From Arenicola marina (taxonomy: Eukaryota > Annelida > Polychaeta > Arenicolidae), in NCBI GenBank assembly GCA_964019135.1, contig OZ025249.1, forward strand, positions 36,841,759 through 36,905,758: a DNA stretch of 64,000 bases. Direction: 5' to 3'. This document shows positions 33,373-44,950 of this stretch, piece by piece. How positions within the stretch are numbered: position 1 is the stretch's first letter; each line of letters begins with the position of its first letter. Both the position numbers and the translations under genes were made by a program. Under the pieces are notes generated by a model. It was not told the DNA's origin. It saw only the letters and a program-made list of their open reading frames with translations, and did no database searches.

Positions 33373-36300
33373 TTACCCGTATTCAGGCTTGAGGAAACTG
33401 AGGTTGATGTAGACCAGCTCGTAACAACATGTGCGAAAGTGACCGCTCTGCTTTGACTTGTATATGCCGTAAGAGTTAAAGTGGACATACCACTTGCGGA
33501 ATCCCCGGTCTTCCAGTCCCCTAAGTATTCTCATATAACGCTGTAAGTCACGCGGCGTAGTTGTGCGACCTTGGTTTTCTTTGGTGTGGATTTCGAATCC
33601 CATTTGCTTCACCCTACTGAGGACATTTTCTTTGAACATGGCCTCCAAACTGTCCCACTCGGCATATTCGATGTCAAATTTGACATAATCAAGAACACTC
33701 TGGAATTGAAATCATGCAAATTCGTCAAGCATGTGTTCAGGAGAAGATTAGTTTATGTTATTAGGTTTAGATAGGGCCTCGTCTAGAAGTCTCACTCATT
33801 TAGACGAATATTTAGAGTGGCTGACCGAGAGAGCGTGAGTTCGGCTTCCCGTGTGGACCGAACCGGCCCGGCCGTTACAATAGAACCCGATCCAATTAAA
33901 ACCCACGGCAGTTCTGACATTGAGTAGGCCTCCTCTGAAGACAGCCCTCTCCAAATTTAAGAACCGGCTCGACCGTTACATATGGAATAATTATCGCACG
34001 CAGTTGGCTGCGGCCCATTGTGACACCAGGCCCGGGATAAACCTATGCCGCACTCTACGCCTTGGCATTTAAAAAAAAGAAAGTTTGACATGGCTTCTCG
34101 TGCGAGATGGGTTTATCTTAAACTATCCTATCCTGGCCTAAAGTCTATGACAGGATATGGGAGCCATGATGTGCTGAGAAAAACCCATTTCGCACTCGAA
34201 CCAGTGACAATGCATACCTTAACTTCAATATGTTAGGGCCAATGAGTACCTAATATGGTATACTGTAGATTATCAGCGTGCGCTCACACCCAGACCAAGC
34301 CATGCTCCCCGCTTGGCTTGGCTGCGCTATGCAAGCTCCGCTTCTACCGCTTTTGCTTGCTTGCAACATTATAACTTTCAAGAATAAAACATGGAAATAA
34401 CGAGCTCTGTGTATTTAATACAGCCCAACACATCTTGTACCCTTTCGAAAAAGTTATAATTGTGACTGAACTCCATCTTTCTATCACCTGATACCGTGTG
34501 TTATTAGGCTTAGGCTGGGTGCCAGCACTAATTTGTAGAAATGTGCGGCGCATTTTTCCTATCAATTTGCACAGCGCCGCCCTGGCGACGAGCGAGTGTG
34601 AAAATGCATTGAGGACGTAGGCGACAACAAAGACAGAATGGAGCCCTAGGGTGGGGTGAGTCGAAGGCAGAGTGAGGCAAAGCAAGCTGTGTCCGGTCAT
34701 ACTGCTGGGTTACGACAGGGCAACGTGTCACGGTCACCTCATCTAGTCGTACGTACAGCCGCCCATCACAGTGCGAAGGGTGTTGGTCCCCTATAGCTCA
34801 CCTGGTCATCCAGCTGGCCCATCAGCGTGCCAAGGGTCTTGAGTGGCCACAGGTTGGCGTCCATGCCGTTACTGCCGCCGAGCCCGACCGGATAAAACCG
34901 AAGTGTCTTATTCCGCTGATGCGCGCCAATTCGCATGCTTCCGTAATAGAATTAAAACAGAACCTCAATGAATATATAATACATCGTCAAACCTGTCAAA
35001 TCTCACCATAACTCATTACAGACTTTTCAAATATTGCGATCAACGTAAAAATGATGTTTAATGGCAATAAACTTACCAACGATAAGCTAAAGCTGAAGCT
35101 CAACCAAAATTATAAACGTCAAACCCTTTACTTTAAATATCCGTGGTAATTTCCATGATTTAATTTTAAGTAAAAACCTGATGTTGGAGAAGGATGATAT
35201 TTAGCAATTTATTTTTGGCTTCGTTAAGAGAAAAACGATTCCAGGGAATTTCGCATGCTTAAACCTTGGATCAAAAGATCTCACGGTACACCCAAACTTC
35301 TCCGCCACGTCATCATCAAAACTCCAGTCGTAGTTGATCCTGGAAACAGAAGTACAAACAGGACAATTAATACTATTGCTCAATGCATGGTAGCATGTTG
35401 CATGCAAATAAAAGCTGATAACTAATTATATTACTTGTTTTCCAACATTTCGCTCCAATTTTATTCTTGGACGACCGCATATTTTATTTGGATTTAAAAG
35501 GACTTAATTGCATTTCTATTAACAACTAGTCGGTAAACCTATTAGGCAATCGTCTAATGGGATAGATTTGTTGAAATCTATACATCAGAGAAAGTACTGT
35601 ATACCTTTGCCCGGGGGTGGGTGGGGGGGAGGGGGTACTTAATACATTGCTGGGTTTGGGGAGTTCTGCGGTAAAGCCCCCCCTTTTTCACCGCCCAAAT
35701 CAGCTCGGTCGGGGCGTTTTACCGCCCAAATCTTCTCGGTCGGAGCGTTTTACCGCCAAAATCCGCCGTCCGAGAGTAATGGAAAATCGACCTTACCCGA
35801 AAGAGTACACGAGACATGGCTGCGAGGGACTGTAGGGCCCGACCAGGCACATGTCCCAGCCCCCATCCCCCGCCCGCCCCAGCCGCACTGTCTTAGCACA
35901 CCGCACGTGCTGTCTGAAGACGAATCTTTTAAAAAAAACAAAAGAGCAAGCCTTTATTAGACACTAAATATGCCCAACAAAAATTGTACATCTATTGAAT
36001 GACTGTCAACTTAGTATTACATATAGATAGAGAGTTTCATGTAGTGTGATAAACGCTATGGTGTTGTAACGCCTGCTTATAGCCGGCTCATATAACCCAT
36101 CCTGTTGCTCGATTACTTGTCAAACGCGTTCCGGACTAGTACGAACACTGGATGCTAACTTGTCAAACTTGGTCTCTGCCTCTATTGCAGAAGTGACGTT
36201 GTCAATGGATAGATCAATATCCTCGTAGTGAACGGCCGCAAGGCCCTCTGGGAAGGTTTCTGTTAGCTGTGCGCGTCTTGGGTTGTTTTCACGGCCATTT

Positions 36301-36847
36301 GCCGCCCGCGGTGTCAAGGTGCCATTTGGGTCCGGGAGACCGCGTGATTCCCCAGGAGTACCGGGCGGCGCCAGCTAAACAGGACGAGCATGTAGAACAG
36401 ACGCATTACTTCATAGCAGTTGCTTAAGAGAGAAGTTAGCGGTAAAATAAGCCGATGATCGATAATCAGACAAATGAAAACTCGATGGGAAGCTCTTATT
36501 TAAATTGTATGTGAAACACACTTCGCTTCCATAATTATTCACATTTCCAAATTCATTATTCACACCGACAAATTTTGAAATGCGAGTGGATAAAAAATGT
36601 GTTTATGCTGTCTGGCCTTATAATAGTAATCCTGATGCCCACTATAGGGCACGTCGTCCCGAATTCACAGCCCTGGACACCATCGTCTGGACATAGATGC
36701 TGCCAGGCACCAGGGTCAGCCGCCCACCTGGCTGCCGCTGTCGGGGGGGGTCAGCCCAGCCTGCCTGTCGACTACGGTGTAGAGCAGGAAGAAGCCCACC
36801 ATGCACAGGCCACACGCCGTCAGTAACCACTTGAGTCTAAGGTCCAT
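33373..36847 (-). CDS. METTL24-like membrane-anchored methyltransferase-fold protein, copy B
   Basis: A tandem paralogue of copy A. Exons read on the minus strand: 36847-36728 (40 residues, signal anchor WLLTACGLCMVGFFLLYTVV), 36374 to about 36150 (stem region; donor uncertain), 35925-35797, 35339-35265, about 34961-34802 and 33699-33373. Landmarks parallel copy A: GDGGWDMCL, CLVYSFGINYDWSFD, FGCTVRSFDP, FYPVGLGG, VKFDIEYAEW and RTCCYELVYINLSF. The 129-bp and 75-bp exons have the same lengths and phases as in copy A. The acceptor of the fifth exon is unclear. The better-looking AG at 34936 puts the exon out of frame with a stop, whereas a weak acceptor at 34962 keeps frame. The last exon ends in GGGTAAG, which reads as a stop here but could also be a donor. 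The gene is probably functional but could be decaying. Confidence 0.78.
34095..34200. repeat. Imperfect foldback repeat in METTL24-like copy B intron
   Basis: TTCTCGTGCGAGATGGGTTT (34095-34114) and AAACCCATTTCGCACTCGAA (34181-34200) are complementary at 17 of 20 positions, with a 66-bp spacer. There is no ORF. Probably a remnant of a small foldback element. Confidence 0.5.
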
Positions 36848-39541
36848 CTTTCTTCTGAGATTCACCCTCCTCCGAAGGGAGGTTTGGCGCATACACTGAA
36901 AATCCTATAGATCAAGTCATTTGTAGTTGTATTTCGTGGATAATATATTGATCGATATTCAAATGAATTCGTCGATTTTGCATGGGATGGTGTCTTTTAT
37001 GCGTTTCATGCCTATTGATGGAGGGATTCTGACTAACTTTGATGGATCCCTGTGTTAAGATGGATTACGTGTTGCCCTATGATCAACCCCTGATATTGGA
37101 GGGACAGTTGCCCTTTAATGGATTCTTGACCTTGTATAAGCTGTTGCTCTTTGTCGGGCCCCTCGCTATGGGTAGTGTTATTTGACGGATCCATTGTCCT
37201 TAGATGGGTCTCTGTGGGCGCATTTCTTTGGGCCAGATTCGGTATCCCGCCCCGGGCCCCCAACACGTGACAGGGAACTTCCGAGTGTGCCGATAGAGAT
37301 ATGGCTATTCCAATGAAATGCACACACCGTTCACATCCGGTGCACATTAAGGCACTGGAACCAACCTACTCTCATCACCTTTCAATCAGCCGCCATCTTC
37401 TCCCGAATGCCCCGTGCTGTTTAGAACGGGGCACATCGGCATACCGAATGCATGCGCGCGCACCCATCCCCTGGTGAAAGAAGTGTCAGGTGGTGAACCG
37501 ATGCGTAATGTGCGTATTCGGTCCACCGTAGGGATACACCCGGGTTACCAAAGAAATGCGCCCTGTGTTAGGATGAAGTGTTGAACTTTCATGCGATTAC
37601 TCCCTTTATAATGGGTGAAGTTTTGAACTTCGATGGATCGACTCTCACTATGTATCCAGTGTTACGCTCCGATGAGTTCATGACCAAATGTCTGACTGTT
37701 GACCTCTTATGAGATTCCGCCTGACCGTGAGAGAGTGCCTTATTTTGTTTTCCAGCCATGTCAAGTTATGTCAAGTGTTTTTTATTCACACAAGGAGAAA
37801 ATTAAATACAATAAATACAAACATTATGAGCTTATGTGGTTAAAATTTAAATTCCGGCTATGGGTTTCTGCTCGAGTTCTCGATAATATCTAACCCATGT
37901 CAATATTGAACGTCAAAAGTTAAGTTTAAACAGTACATAACATATCATGCTTGACTCTACCAACGAACAACTTACCTTTACTGGGAATTATCTGCCGCTA
38001 GAGGTAGTTTTCAACAGAGTCTCGTTTCATTGTGTCATCTTTCTGTCTCCGTTGACATGTTGATAGTTCTAGACCGAAGTCTCTGGCTTAGGGATAACAT
38101 TTTTCAACACCCTGTGGAAACTGAGCTGTCCTGAGATTGCAAACGGCCGTTTGAACCGTTCTCTAACGGCGCTGGTGGCGGACCTTTCACCCAAACTCAC
38201 GTCGCGCTGTTTGACACATGATGGCTGTGTCACACACACGTGGTTCCAGACCGCCGCACTTGATTTTGTCCAGCGGCATAGCGCCAGTGGGCACGGACCG
38301 CTTTTGGCTGCATGAATGTATTGGATTTCTGCCTGTCAACAGAGCGGTCCCGCGTTTATATATATATAAGCAAATGACCGCCACTGGACCTTGTTGAATG
38401 AGTAAGTCGCTCGAGATCTATATGTCTGCACCTCATGAGTGCAAAGTTCAATTACATGCCGGTCGGGAGTTCATTTCCATATATCACATATATAATGCGG
38501 TCTATTCATATAGGTGTATCATTAAATATAATGTATATATCCACATAAGACAAATGCATACGGCGTTAGGATCGTATGCACCTTGACCGCTCAATATTCA
38601 GTTTCAATGCGGTCTGAAGTGACCTGGAAGGGTTCTCTAGCCCTAAGCATTGCGTTGATTCTAGACACACCTTGAGAACAAACGTGTCGCAGTCGCTTAG
38701 CTGCTGAAGGAGTGCGACGTACATACAGCCGCGTGATCCATCACAGTCCAAGATAAGAAACCACTTGAGGGCGACTGCGCGTATTCGGCAATCAGACCCT
38801 ACATGGCTCTCTCTGACTCACACATTGGTCCCTTTACTACGGGCCTCGTCCGAATACAAACCGGGCCAATATATATATAGCTGTGTAATATATCGATTAT
38901 TTCTGGTGTAGCCTAGGACCTCGTGTTAAAGTTTCGATATTTCTTGGGTGTGACAGAATTATCTCATCAAGGGAGGGCGGATTCATGGTGAAAAACAGGG
39001 AGATCGCCGACGTTACGCTTGATCTTTAAATGATCTCGCGATTGCCGAATAAAGGTGAGAGGTCCACATTGGGAGCAGTGAGCGTTCTTGAAAACCCGGG
39101 GAGGCGGGTGTGGATGTGGGGAAGCAGGGGCGGGGGGGGGGGGGTGGTCTCATACAGCAAAGCTTCATATACCGGTGTGGAGCATGGATGTATGAACTTA
39201 TATATATTAAAATCATAACAATTGAATGACTTATAGTGACCCATACCTCACCAGCCCACAACTTCTGCCTTGAAATGAGGTGCGGCGGCGGCGGGGGGGG
39301 GGGGGGCAATAAGTTCGTCTGGCCGTAACGCGCGCTTTCGTTCGACCGTGAGACCCGTTTAATGCAAATTGTATGGCGTTTTAGATTTGCGCCACCCCCC
39401 ACCCCCACCCCCACCCCCCCGCCCGATTGCTGTGGAACCCATTTTCTTTTGTTGTGGACCCCCCAACCTATGCAACCTATGGTCAATATGACGCGGTAAT
39501 GACGCGTGACGACCGGAAATGTACAATACTCAACCACTATC
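36848..39541. other. Intergenic DNA upstream of METTL24-like copy B
   Basis: No supported gene. From about 37020 to 37700 there are loosely repeated GATGGAT..CTG phrases that look like a very degenerate tandem repeat. Poly-G/C runs lie at about 39130 and 39290, and a CCCCCACCC tract at about 39400. Open frames here lack conserved features. Confidence 0.4.
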
Positions 39542-39938
39542 ATGAATGGAGGCAGGCGGCGTGTGTGGTGAGTTGTAACAGATTTTAAAACTGCAGTTTT
39601 ATTAATTTATTGTAATAAATGAACGATGACATTATATTTCCAATTTGAAAACCTTCAAACAGCGGAATGTATCGCATATGGCCACATTTAAACGTGTAAG
39701 TATCTCCGATGTTCAATATTGCATGAAATGTTCAACAAACTGCATGGATATATTGTTGTAGAATGAAATGTTTAGCAGGTATATATACCCACTTCGTCCC
39801 ATTTATATACTGGGATATCTGTTGTGTGCTTAAATTAAATAGATCCCGCTTGTGTTCATGCTTTTGATGGCCGTTTGGTACCCATACGTCATGAGACACG
39901 CATGGCAGTTCCTGATGTACGTAGTACGAACCTTATGA
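39542..39938 (+). CDS. Possible micropeptide gene (37 aa, one membrane segment)
   Basis: A tentative model. A small exon follows CAAACAG at 39661-ish and ends at a strong donor (CGT|GTAAGTAT, 39695/39696). It holds ATG at 39678 and codes MATFKR. After a 147-bp intron ending in AAATAG, the exon 39843-39938 continues in phase 0 as IPLVFMLLMAVWYPYVMRH and on to VVRTL and TGA. The 37-residue product would have one hydrophobic segment with aromatic and basic flanks, as in small mitochondrial or ER membrane peptides. A possible non-coding or uORF first exon ends at a GTGAGT donor near 39567. I do not recognise the family. Chance splice-site pairing cannot be excluded. Confidence 0.3.
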
Positions 39939-40598
39939 TTTCTCCTGGTGAGAATACTATTTCCTTTCTAAGTCATCAGGTTTATGTACTTCTTCATACG
40001 CTCATGTTATATCTTGTATGTGTTTTTCGTGCTTGTTATACGTGTCGGATTCAGCTATGCTGGATGGAGCGGGAGGGGGGCGGTTTCTGTTTTCATACAT
40101 TTCGGCCCTAAAATTGTCGGCCGGGGCCGGGTCGCTCGCCCCTCCCCCCTCCCTGGTTCCGCCCCTGTACTAACCATATGTTCTATAAGGCACATTACTT
40201 GGTATGTTATCATTTTAATAGTTCGCATGAATTTTCCACTTAATATTTAACCGTTTGTGTATAATTGCTTTCCAGTTTGGGGAGAATGCAAGGTCATATA
40301 CTTCCTGGAAAAGGTCGTTCGCTGTTTACTTGTGAAATATTCTGTAGGTTTGCACGTAGTACAGCCGTTACAATGACAAAGATAGCGTATATTATATTAA
40401 TAACACAATAACAAGTGTGGATCAATGCATAATTGGATAGATGGAAACTGTTTCTGACGGACACGCGGGTGTCACTGGGATGCACGAGATGGGCTTACCT
40501 CCAGGGATTGCGACCGGGGGGAGGAGGGCTCCCTAACAAATAACCTTGCGACTTCGGGGGTGGGGGGGGGGGGGGGGTGAGTGACTGCGGGTGTTCAA

Positions 40599-40808
40599 AG
40601 ATTTTTGCAACCGGGCGTGAAACAAATTTCGACTTGGATCCGCCTCTGGGTTGCATCTACAAAATGTCTCTTTCCAATGTATTTCATTGGAAAGCCCGAC
40701 TTTTACAGTGTATCATGAAGTTACCAAGGGGATCGAGGGGTTGAAACCCCACTAGACCCCGCCCCCCGCCTCTACATCCGCCTGTTTCACCCCCGGTTGC
40801 AAAAATCT
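40599..40808. mobile_element. Foldback (MITE-like) element with internal hairpin
   Basis: The terminal arms 40599-40623 and 40784-40808 are complementary at 24 of 25 positions (AGATTTTTGCAACCGGGCGT...). A perfect 10-bp hairpin, CTTTCCAATG / CATTGGAAAG with a TATTT loop, sits at 40670-40694. Imperfect GGATCCGCC/ATCCGCC blocks follow both arms. There is no ORF. This looks like a roughly 210-bp non-autonomous element. Confidence 0.65.
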
Positions 40809-41481
40809 GACCTCTCTCTTGTTAATGGGAGACAACACCGCTCTCGTTCATTTGACAACGAATACATGTAATATAATTTCGATTTTATTTAAACGTAAGC
40901 TATCAACGATAACAAAGCTGAATAAGCCAATAACATAAGCTAAATACAAAGATTTATACACATATTAACATCAGGTTTAAGAAAGTGCATAAGAAATCGC
41001 GCCGTTGCCTAGTTTCTAAAACATTTGAACTAGTTTTATACGGTTGAGTAAATAAAATGATACCTACTAACTTTCCTCCTTGCGAAAAACATTCGTATTT
41101 TCAATAGAAATATAAATAAATGGTATTATTAATGTAACTACATATGACCTATTAATTTAGACCAGATGGCTCTATCACGGTCTGTATTGCATTGTGTAGT
41201 CGATGACTACACGAGGCGATGTCGTCTTGGAAAAACTGACGCTCCCTAATACTCTTCTCTGCATAGATATCGTCATCAAGATCCGTGTATCACCGAGAAT
41301 AAACACAAGAAAACAATGCCCTTCTTTTACATATAACAATTAACAATGATATGTTTAGCAAATCAAATCATCGTATATCGTTTTGAAAGCATTTATAATT
41401 ATGTCAAAGCCACATGAAGTAAAATAATCAAGTTGCAGTTGATGGTGGTGGGTGGCGGGGGGAAGGGTACGTAGGTGACGG
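40809..41481. other. 3' flank of the phosphatase gene
   Basis: AT-rich DNA with several A- and T-rich stretches that could serve as minus-strand poly(A) sites (e.g. TTTATT near 40885). It probably includes the phosphatase 3'UTR. No other feature was seen. Confidence 0.45.
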
Positions 41482-44291
41482 TCAATAAGTTCTCTCCCTG
41501 GGCACAGAGCGCCTGCAGGATGGGGGCAGAGGTAGCAGTCGGGGGCTCATCCTGTCGGTGGCCGAGGTCCTGTCGAGGTGCAGCAATGGCTCCCGCACCC
41601 TGAATGTGACAGAGCCCACGCCGGTAACCGTCGGACGGCTCAGGGACGAGGAACGGTAGCGAATGGCGGGCCTGGAACTGTCGGGGTCATGACTTCGGAC
41701 GGACGTCGCGTGACTGTAGTCAACCGACGCCCTACGCGGTTGACTGTACTCGACGGAAGGCCGTCTCTGGCTGGTGTAGTCAGTGGAAGGTCGTCTCTGG
41801 CTGGTGTAGTCAGTAGAGGGTCGTCTCTGGCTGATGTAGTCAGTGGAAGGCCGTATCTGGCTGCCGGTGTAGTCAGTGGAAGGTCGTCTCTGACTGGTGT
41901 AGTCAGTAGAAGGTCGTCTCTGGCTGATGTATTCGATGGAGGGTCTTCGTTGGCTGATGTACTCAACAGAGGCTTTGCGTGGGCTGCTGTACTCAATCGA
42001 TGGTCGCCTCTGGCTCAGGATGCCATCGAGGGAGGGTCTCCTCTGACCGCTGTAGTCGACACTGCTGCGGCGTACGGGGGACTCCCTACCGTCCGGAATC
42101 ACGTGTCTATCAAGCAATCCCCGCTTCCGGGCGAACCGTACCAGCTGCCTCTGGAAGCCTCTGTTGGCCAGGACAACTCGGCGTTTTTCCTTCAGCACCT
42201 TCGTGGCTCGCAAGAGGGACAACGTGTTGCGAACCATCATGTAAGCCATACACACCGCGGCACTGCGGTTGACCCCCATGGCGCAGTGGACAAGTGCCAC
42301 GCCACCCTGACTCTCCGTCTTGTCCAAGAACTGAAAGGCCTCGTAGAAATGCTTCGTGATATCATACGACTCGTTATCCTCGGCCTTAAATTCGTGATAG
42401 GAGATGCCAAGTCCGACGTAAGGCGAATCGCTGGTCTTGGGACGTGGCCCCTTGTAGCCAGCGCAGTTTAACACGTGGGTGATACCCAGGCGTCTCAGGA
42501 GCCTTAGGTTCTCGGCGTTGGTTTGGTTCCCGATGTACACGTGGTCCAGCAGTCGCGAGGGCTCGCTCGGGTATCCTCGGCAGGGTTCGGCCAGGAGGAC
42601 TTCGCGCATGCGTTTGTAGTAGACGTCATCCTGCATGGGTTCTGGCGACTGGCGCGTCACGTGATTCATGGCTGCGGGCGAGGAACAAAAAAAAGATAAT
42701 AGATACATTTTTATAGCACAATTAAGAAATAAGCGCTCGAAATTCACGTTTCAAATGTACACATCATGAACGATAAATACAAATCGGTAAAGTACTTGGC
42801 TGTGTGTGAATCTTAAATACAATCCCGCCTATGCCACGAAGGCGTTTCCCGGTTTCAAAAACACGAAATAGGTCATTGCGTGTAAATGCAACCTTCACGA
42901 AAAGTTGGCCCTCAATGTATAAACAAACTGAGCAGCGGTTAAAACATTTGAGTAACTGGCTCGCATCCAACATCTTTTACTTCATTTCGATAAAACTTTC
43001 CAAACCCAGACACCTACAAGTTTATATAAGACCAGCGGAATGCTTTTCCTGGGGGGGGGGGGGGGGGGGGTGGGGCATGTTATCCAGAGAGGCCGTGATT
43101 GGCTAGTCTTCTTGGCTAGCTTGGCTGTGATTTTGTTCGCAATCTGTACGGCTTCCTTTCCTACAGCTGAAACAGATGGTATTGTTTGGTCGAGACACTC
43201 CACATTTTGGAGTGGCTGCGGCTTTATCAACAGCTGGTTACCGGCATTGCTTATGTAAGTTAATATTACTAGGGTCAAGCTTGCAACACTGTTATTTTCC
43301 ATATCGCGCCCACTGTTTACTCCTACCCTTCAAGGATAACAAGAGCGACAATGGTAGTGGTAAATGTTAGTTTTCAAGAGATACCGACTTATATAGTCAC
43401 CTAGTATACCGGCCCACTTTTGACCTATGTATATTTATTGAGAAGATCGATTTGCGTAGTTGCAGGACTTGCGCAAAAGACGGTTCGGCGATTGGGCTGT
43501 TCGTATCGCTTGGTTTTCGTTTGAAATGATATGCACGGAACCCTACTGCACTAAGTATGTTACATAAAACACTACATGTTGACTGCATATCAATCGTTCT
43601 GTTCCACTGTTCCATGTGGTTTAGAATTGACAATCTTGATGATCCGCAACATCGCAAAAGTGTTTCATTAATGCTCGACATTGAAACAGTTCAGCGAATT
43701 ATCCGTCAACATTAGTTAAACCCCAATTCACTGAGTGCAGACTTGATTTGACTTCGCACATGATTAATGCGTGATGAATGTAGGCCTATATGCCTCTCAA
43801 CTGTGATCTGTATGATACATGCATCTGGGGGTTCTCCATATAATATAACCTAATATAAAGGACATGCGAAATGTAAAAGAAATGAAAGAAAACAAACATT
43901 ATAACGAATAATTATATGACGCCGTACCAACTTCTTTGCCTTTTAATGATGTGGCCGGTGTTCTGGGTTTGATTTTGCAGCCAGACTTTGTAATTTCAGC
44001 CGACGATTTAGACACATCTTTGGGTGGTACTTTGGATCGCGTGTAGTCAGCGTCGGATGGCGATGGTATACGGCCTCCTGGGCAGGGCGGTCGCATCCTG
44101 CCAACCTTGGATAATGATCGTGTAGGCCTATGTCCTGCTTTCGACGAAGACGTCCTGGTAACTGTGTCCGAAGGTGTCGCCGTGGTGACGACATTTGACG
44201 TTGACGTCATTGTTGTCGGCGTTGAGCACGAAGTCATAGTAATAGATTTTGAGTACTTAATCATGGATACCGGCTGCAGTGATGACGTCAT
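41482..44291 (-). CDS. Atypical dual-specificity phosphatase with RRPS repeat tail
   Basis: Two exons are proposed, 44291-43928 and 42671-41482. The main exon follows a CAG acceptor. The upstream exon ends in phase 1 (G|GTACGG), and the joined codon GCC puts MNHVTRQSPE in frame, giving about 517 residues. Counting from that Met, residues about 37-190 are a cysteine-phosphatase domain: RLLDHVYIGN, LNCAGYKG, the loop EDNESYD with the candidate general-acid Asp, and the P-loop HCAMGVNRSA with Cys129 and Arg135. NRGFQRQL is the late family signature. The catalytic residues are intact, so it should dephosphorylate phospho-Ser/Thr/Tyr. Residues about 200-320 are 12 ten-residue repeats around RRPSTDYTSQ. 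The 121-residue N-terminal exon is Ser/Thr-rich and less certain. The exact DUSP subfamily was not determined. Confidence 0.85.
41705..42070 (-). repeat. Coding 30-bp repeat array (RRPS-x-[DE]Y) in the phosphatase
   Basis: About 12 in-frame units of 30 (occasionally 33) bp encode RRPSTDYTSQ-type decapeptides. The central units are nearly identical and the outer ones (RRSSVDY, RKASVEY, RRASVDY) diverge, as in an array that expands from its middle. One unit has IRPS in place of RRPS and one has an extra Gly. Confidence 0.9.
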
Positions 44292-44950
44292 CTTCAGAAC
44301 AACCGTCTCCCCTCGGATTCAAAATGATGCACCAATAACGTTGGGCATCGACGGAAGATCAGCCTCCTTATACGTCACCATACGTGTCACCGTAGTCACC
44401 AAGGCACACATTTGTATTATACCGTAAGCAGCGTGGCATTATGGGAAATGTATATCTTCCTCTTCAGCTAGATTATCGTTGTTTATTGGTGGATAATATC
44501 CGACTCTGCCGACGGTGCCTTTTTGTCTTCTGATGCCGGCGCCTTCGTGGTCATTGCAGTACAGCCACCGATATCTTGGTGTGACGTCATGGCTCTTTTT
44601 ACCATGTCGATTCCGCTATGTCTCGCGGCGTCAGGATGACACTATAACCGACAGCCTCCGCCCACACAACCAGCCAGCAATCATGCTAGCGTAGGCACCA
44701 AAATTGAAAACTCTGCCGCCATGCCTCTCTCGCCAACAGCTTCATGACGACACCACGCGACCTCCCCGCAGATCCATAAAAGGACTGGCCTGTTCGCGTT
44801 ATACGACTGTACCATACCAGTCAGTCGGCAACGACCCGGGCGGATTAAAGCACTAGCGTATACCAGCTCAACACAGACATCGCCACCATTCGCTTATCAT
44901 ATGCCCTGCCGTACTGTCCTGGGTCAGGGAAATAGTCACCATGGGTCCCG
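44292..44950. other. Upstream region of the phosphatase gene
   Basis: Unique DNA containing several TGACGTCA-like palindromic cores near 44205, 44282 and 44582. A TATA-like CATAAAAGG at about 44773 is on the plus strand, the wrong orientation for the phosphatase. No gene was recognised on the plus strand after it. Confidence 0.35.

Noticed and set aside
44770..44830. Plus-strand TATA-type promoter (CATAAAAGG)
   Set aside because: No plus-strand gene follows and the neighbouring genes are on the minus strand.
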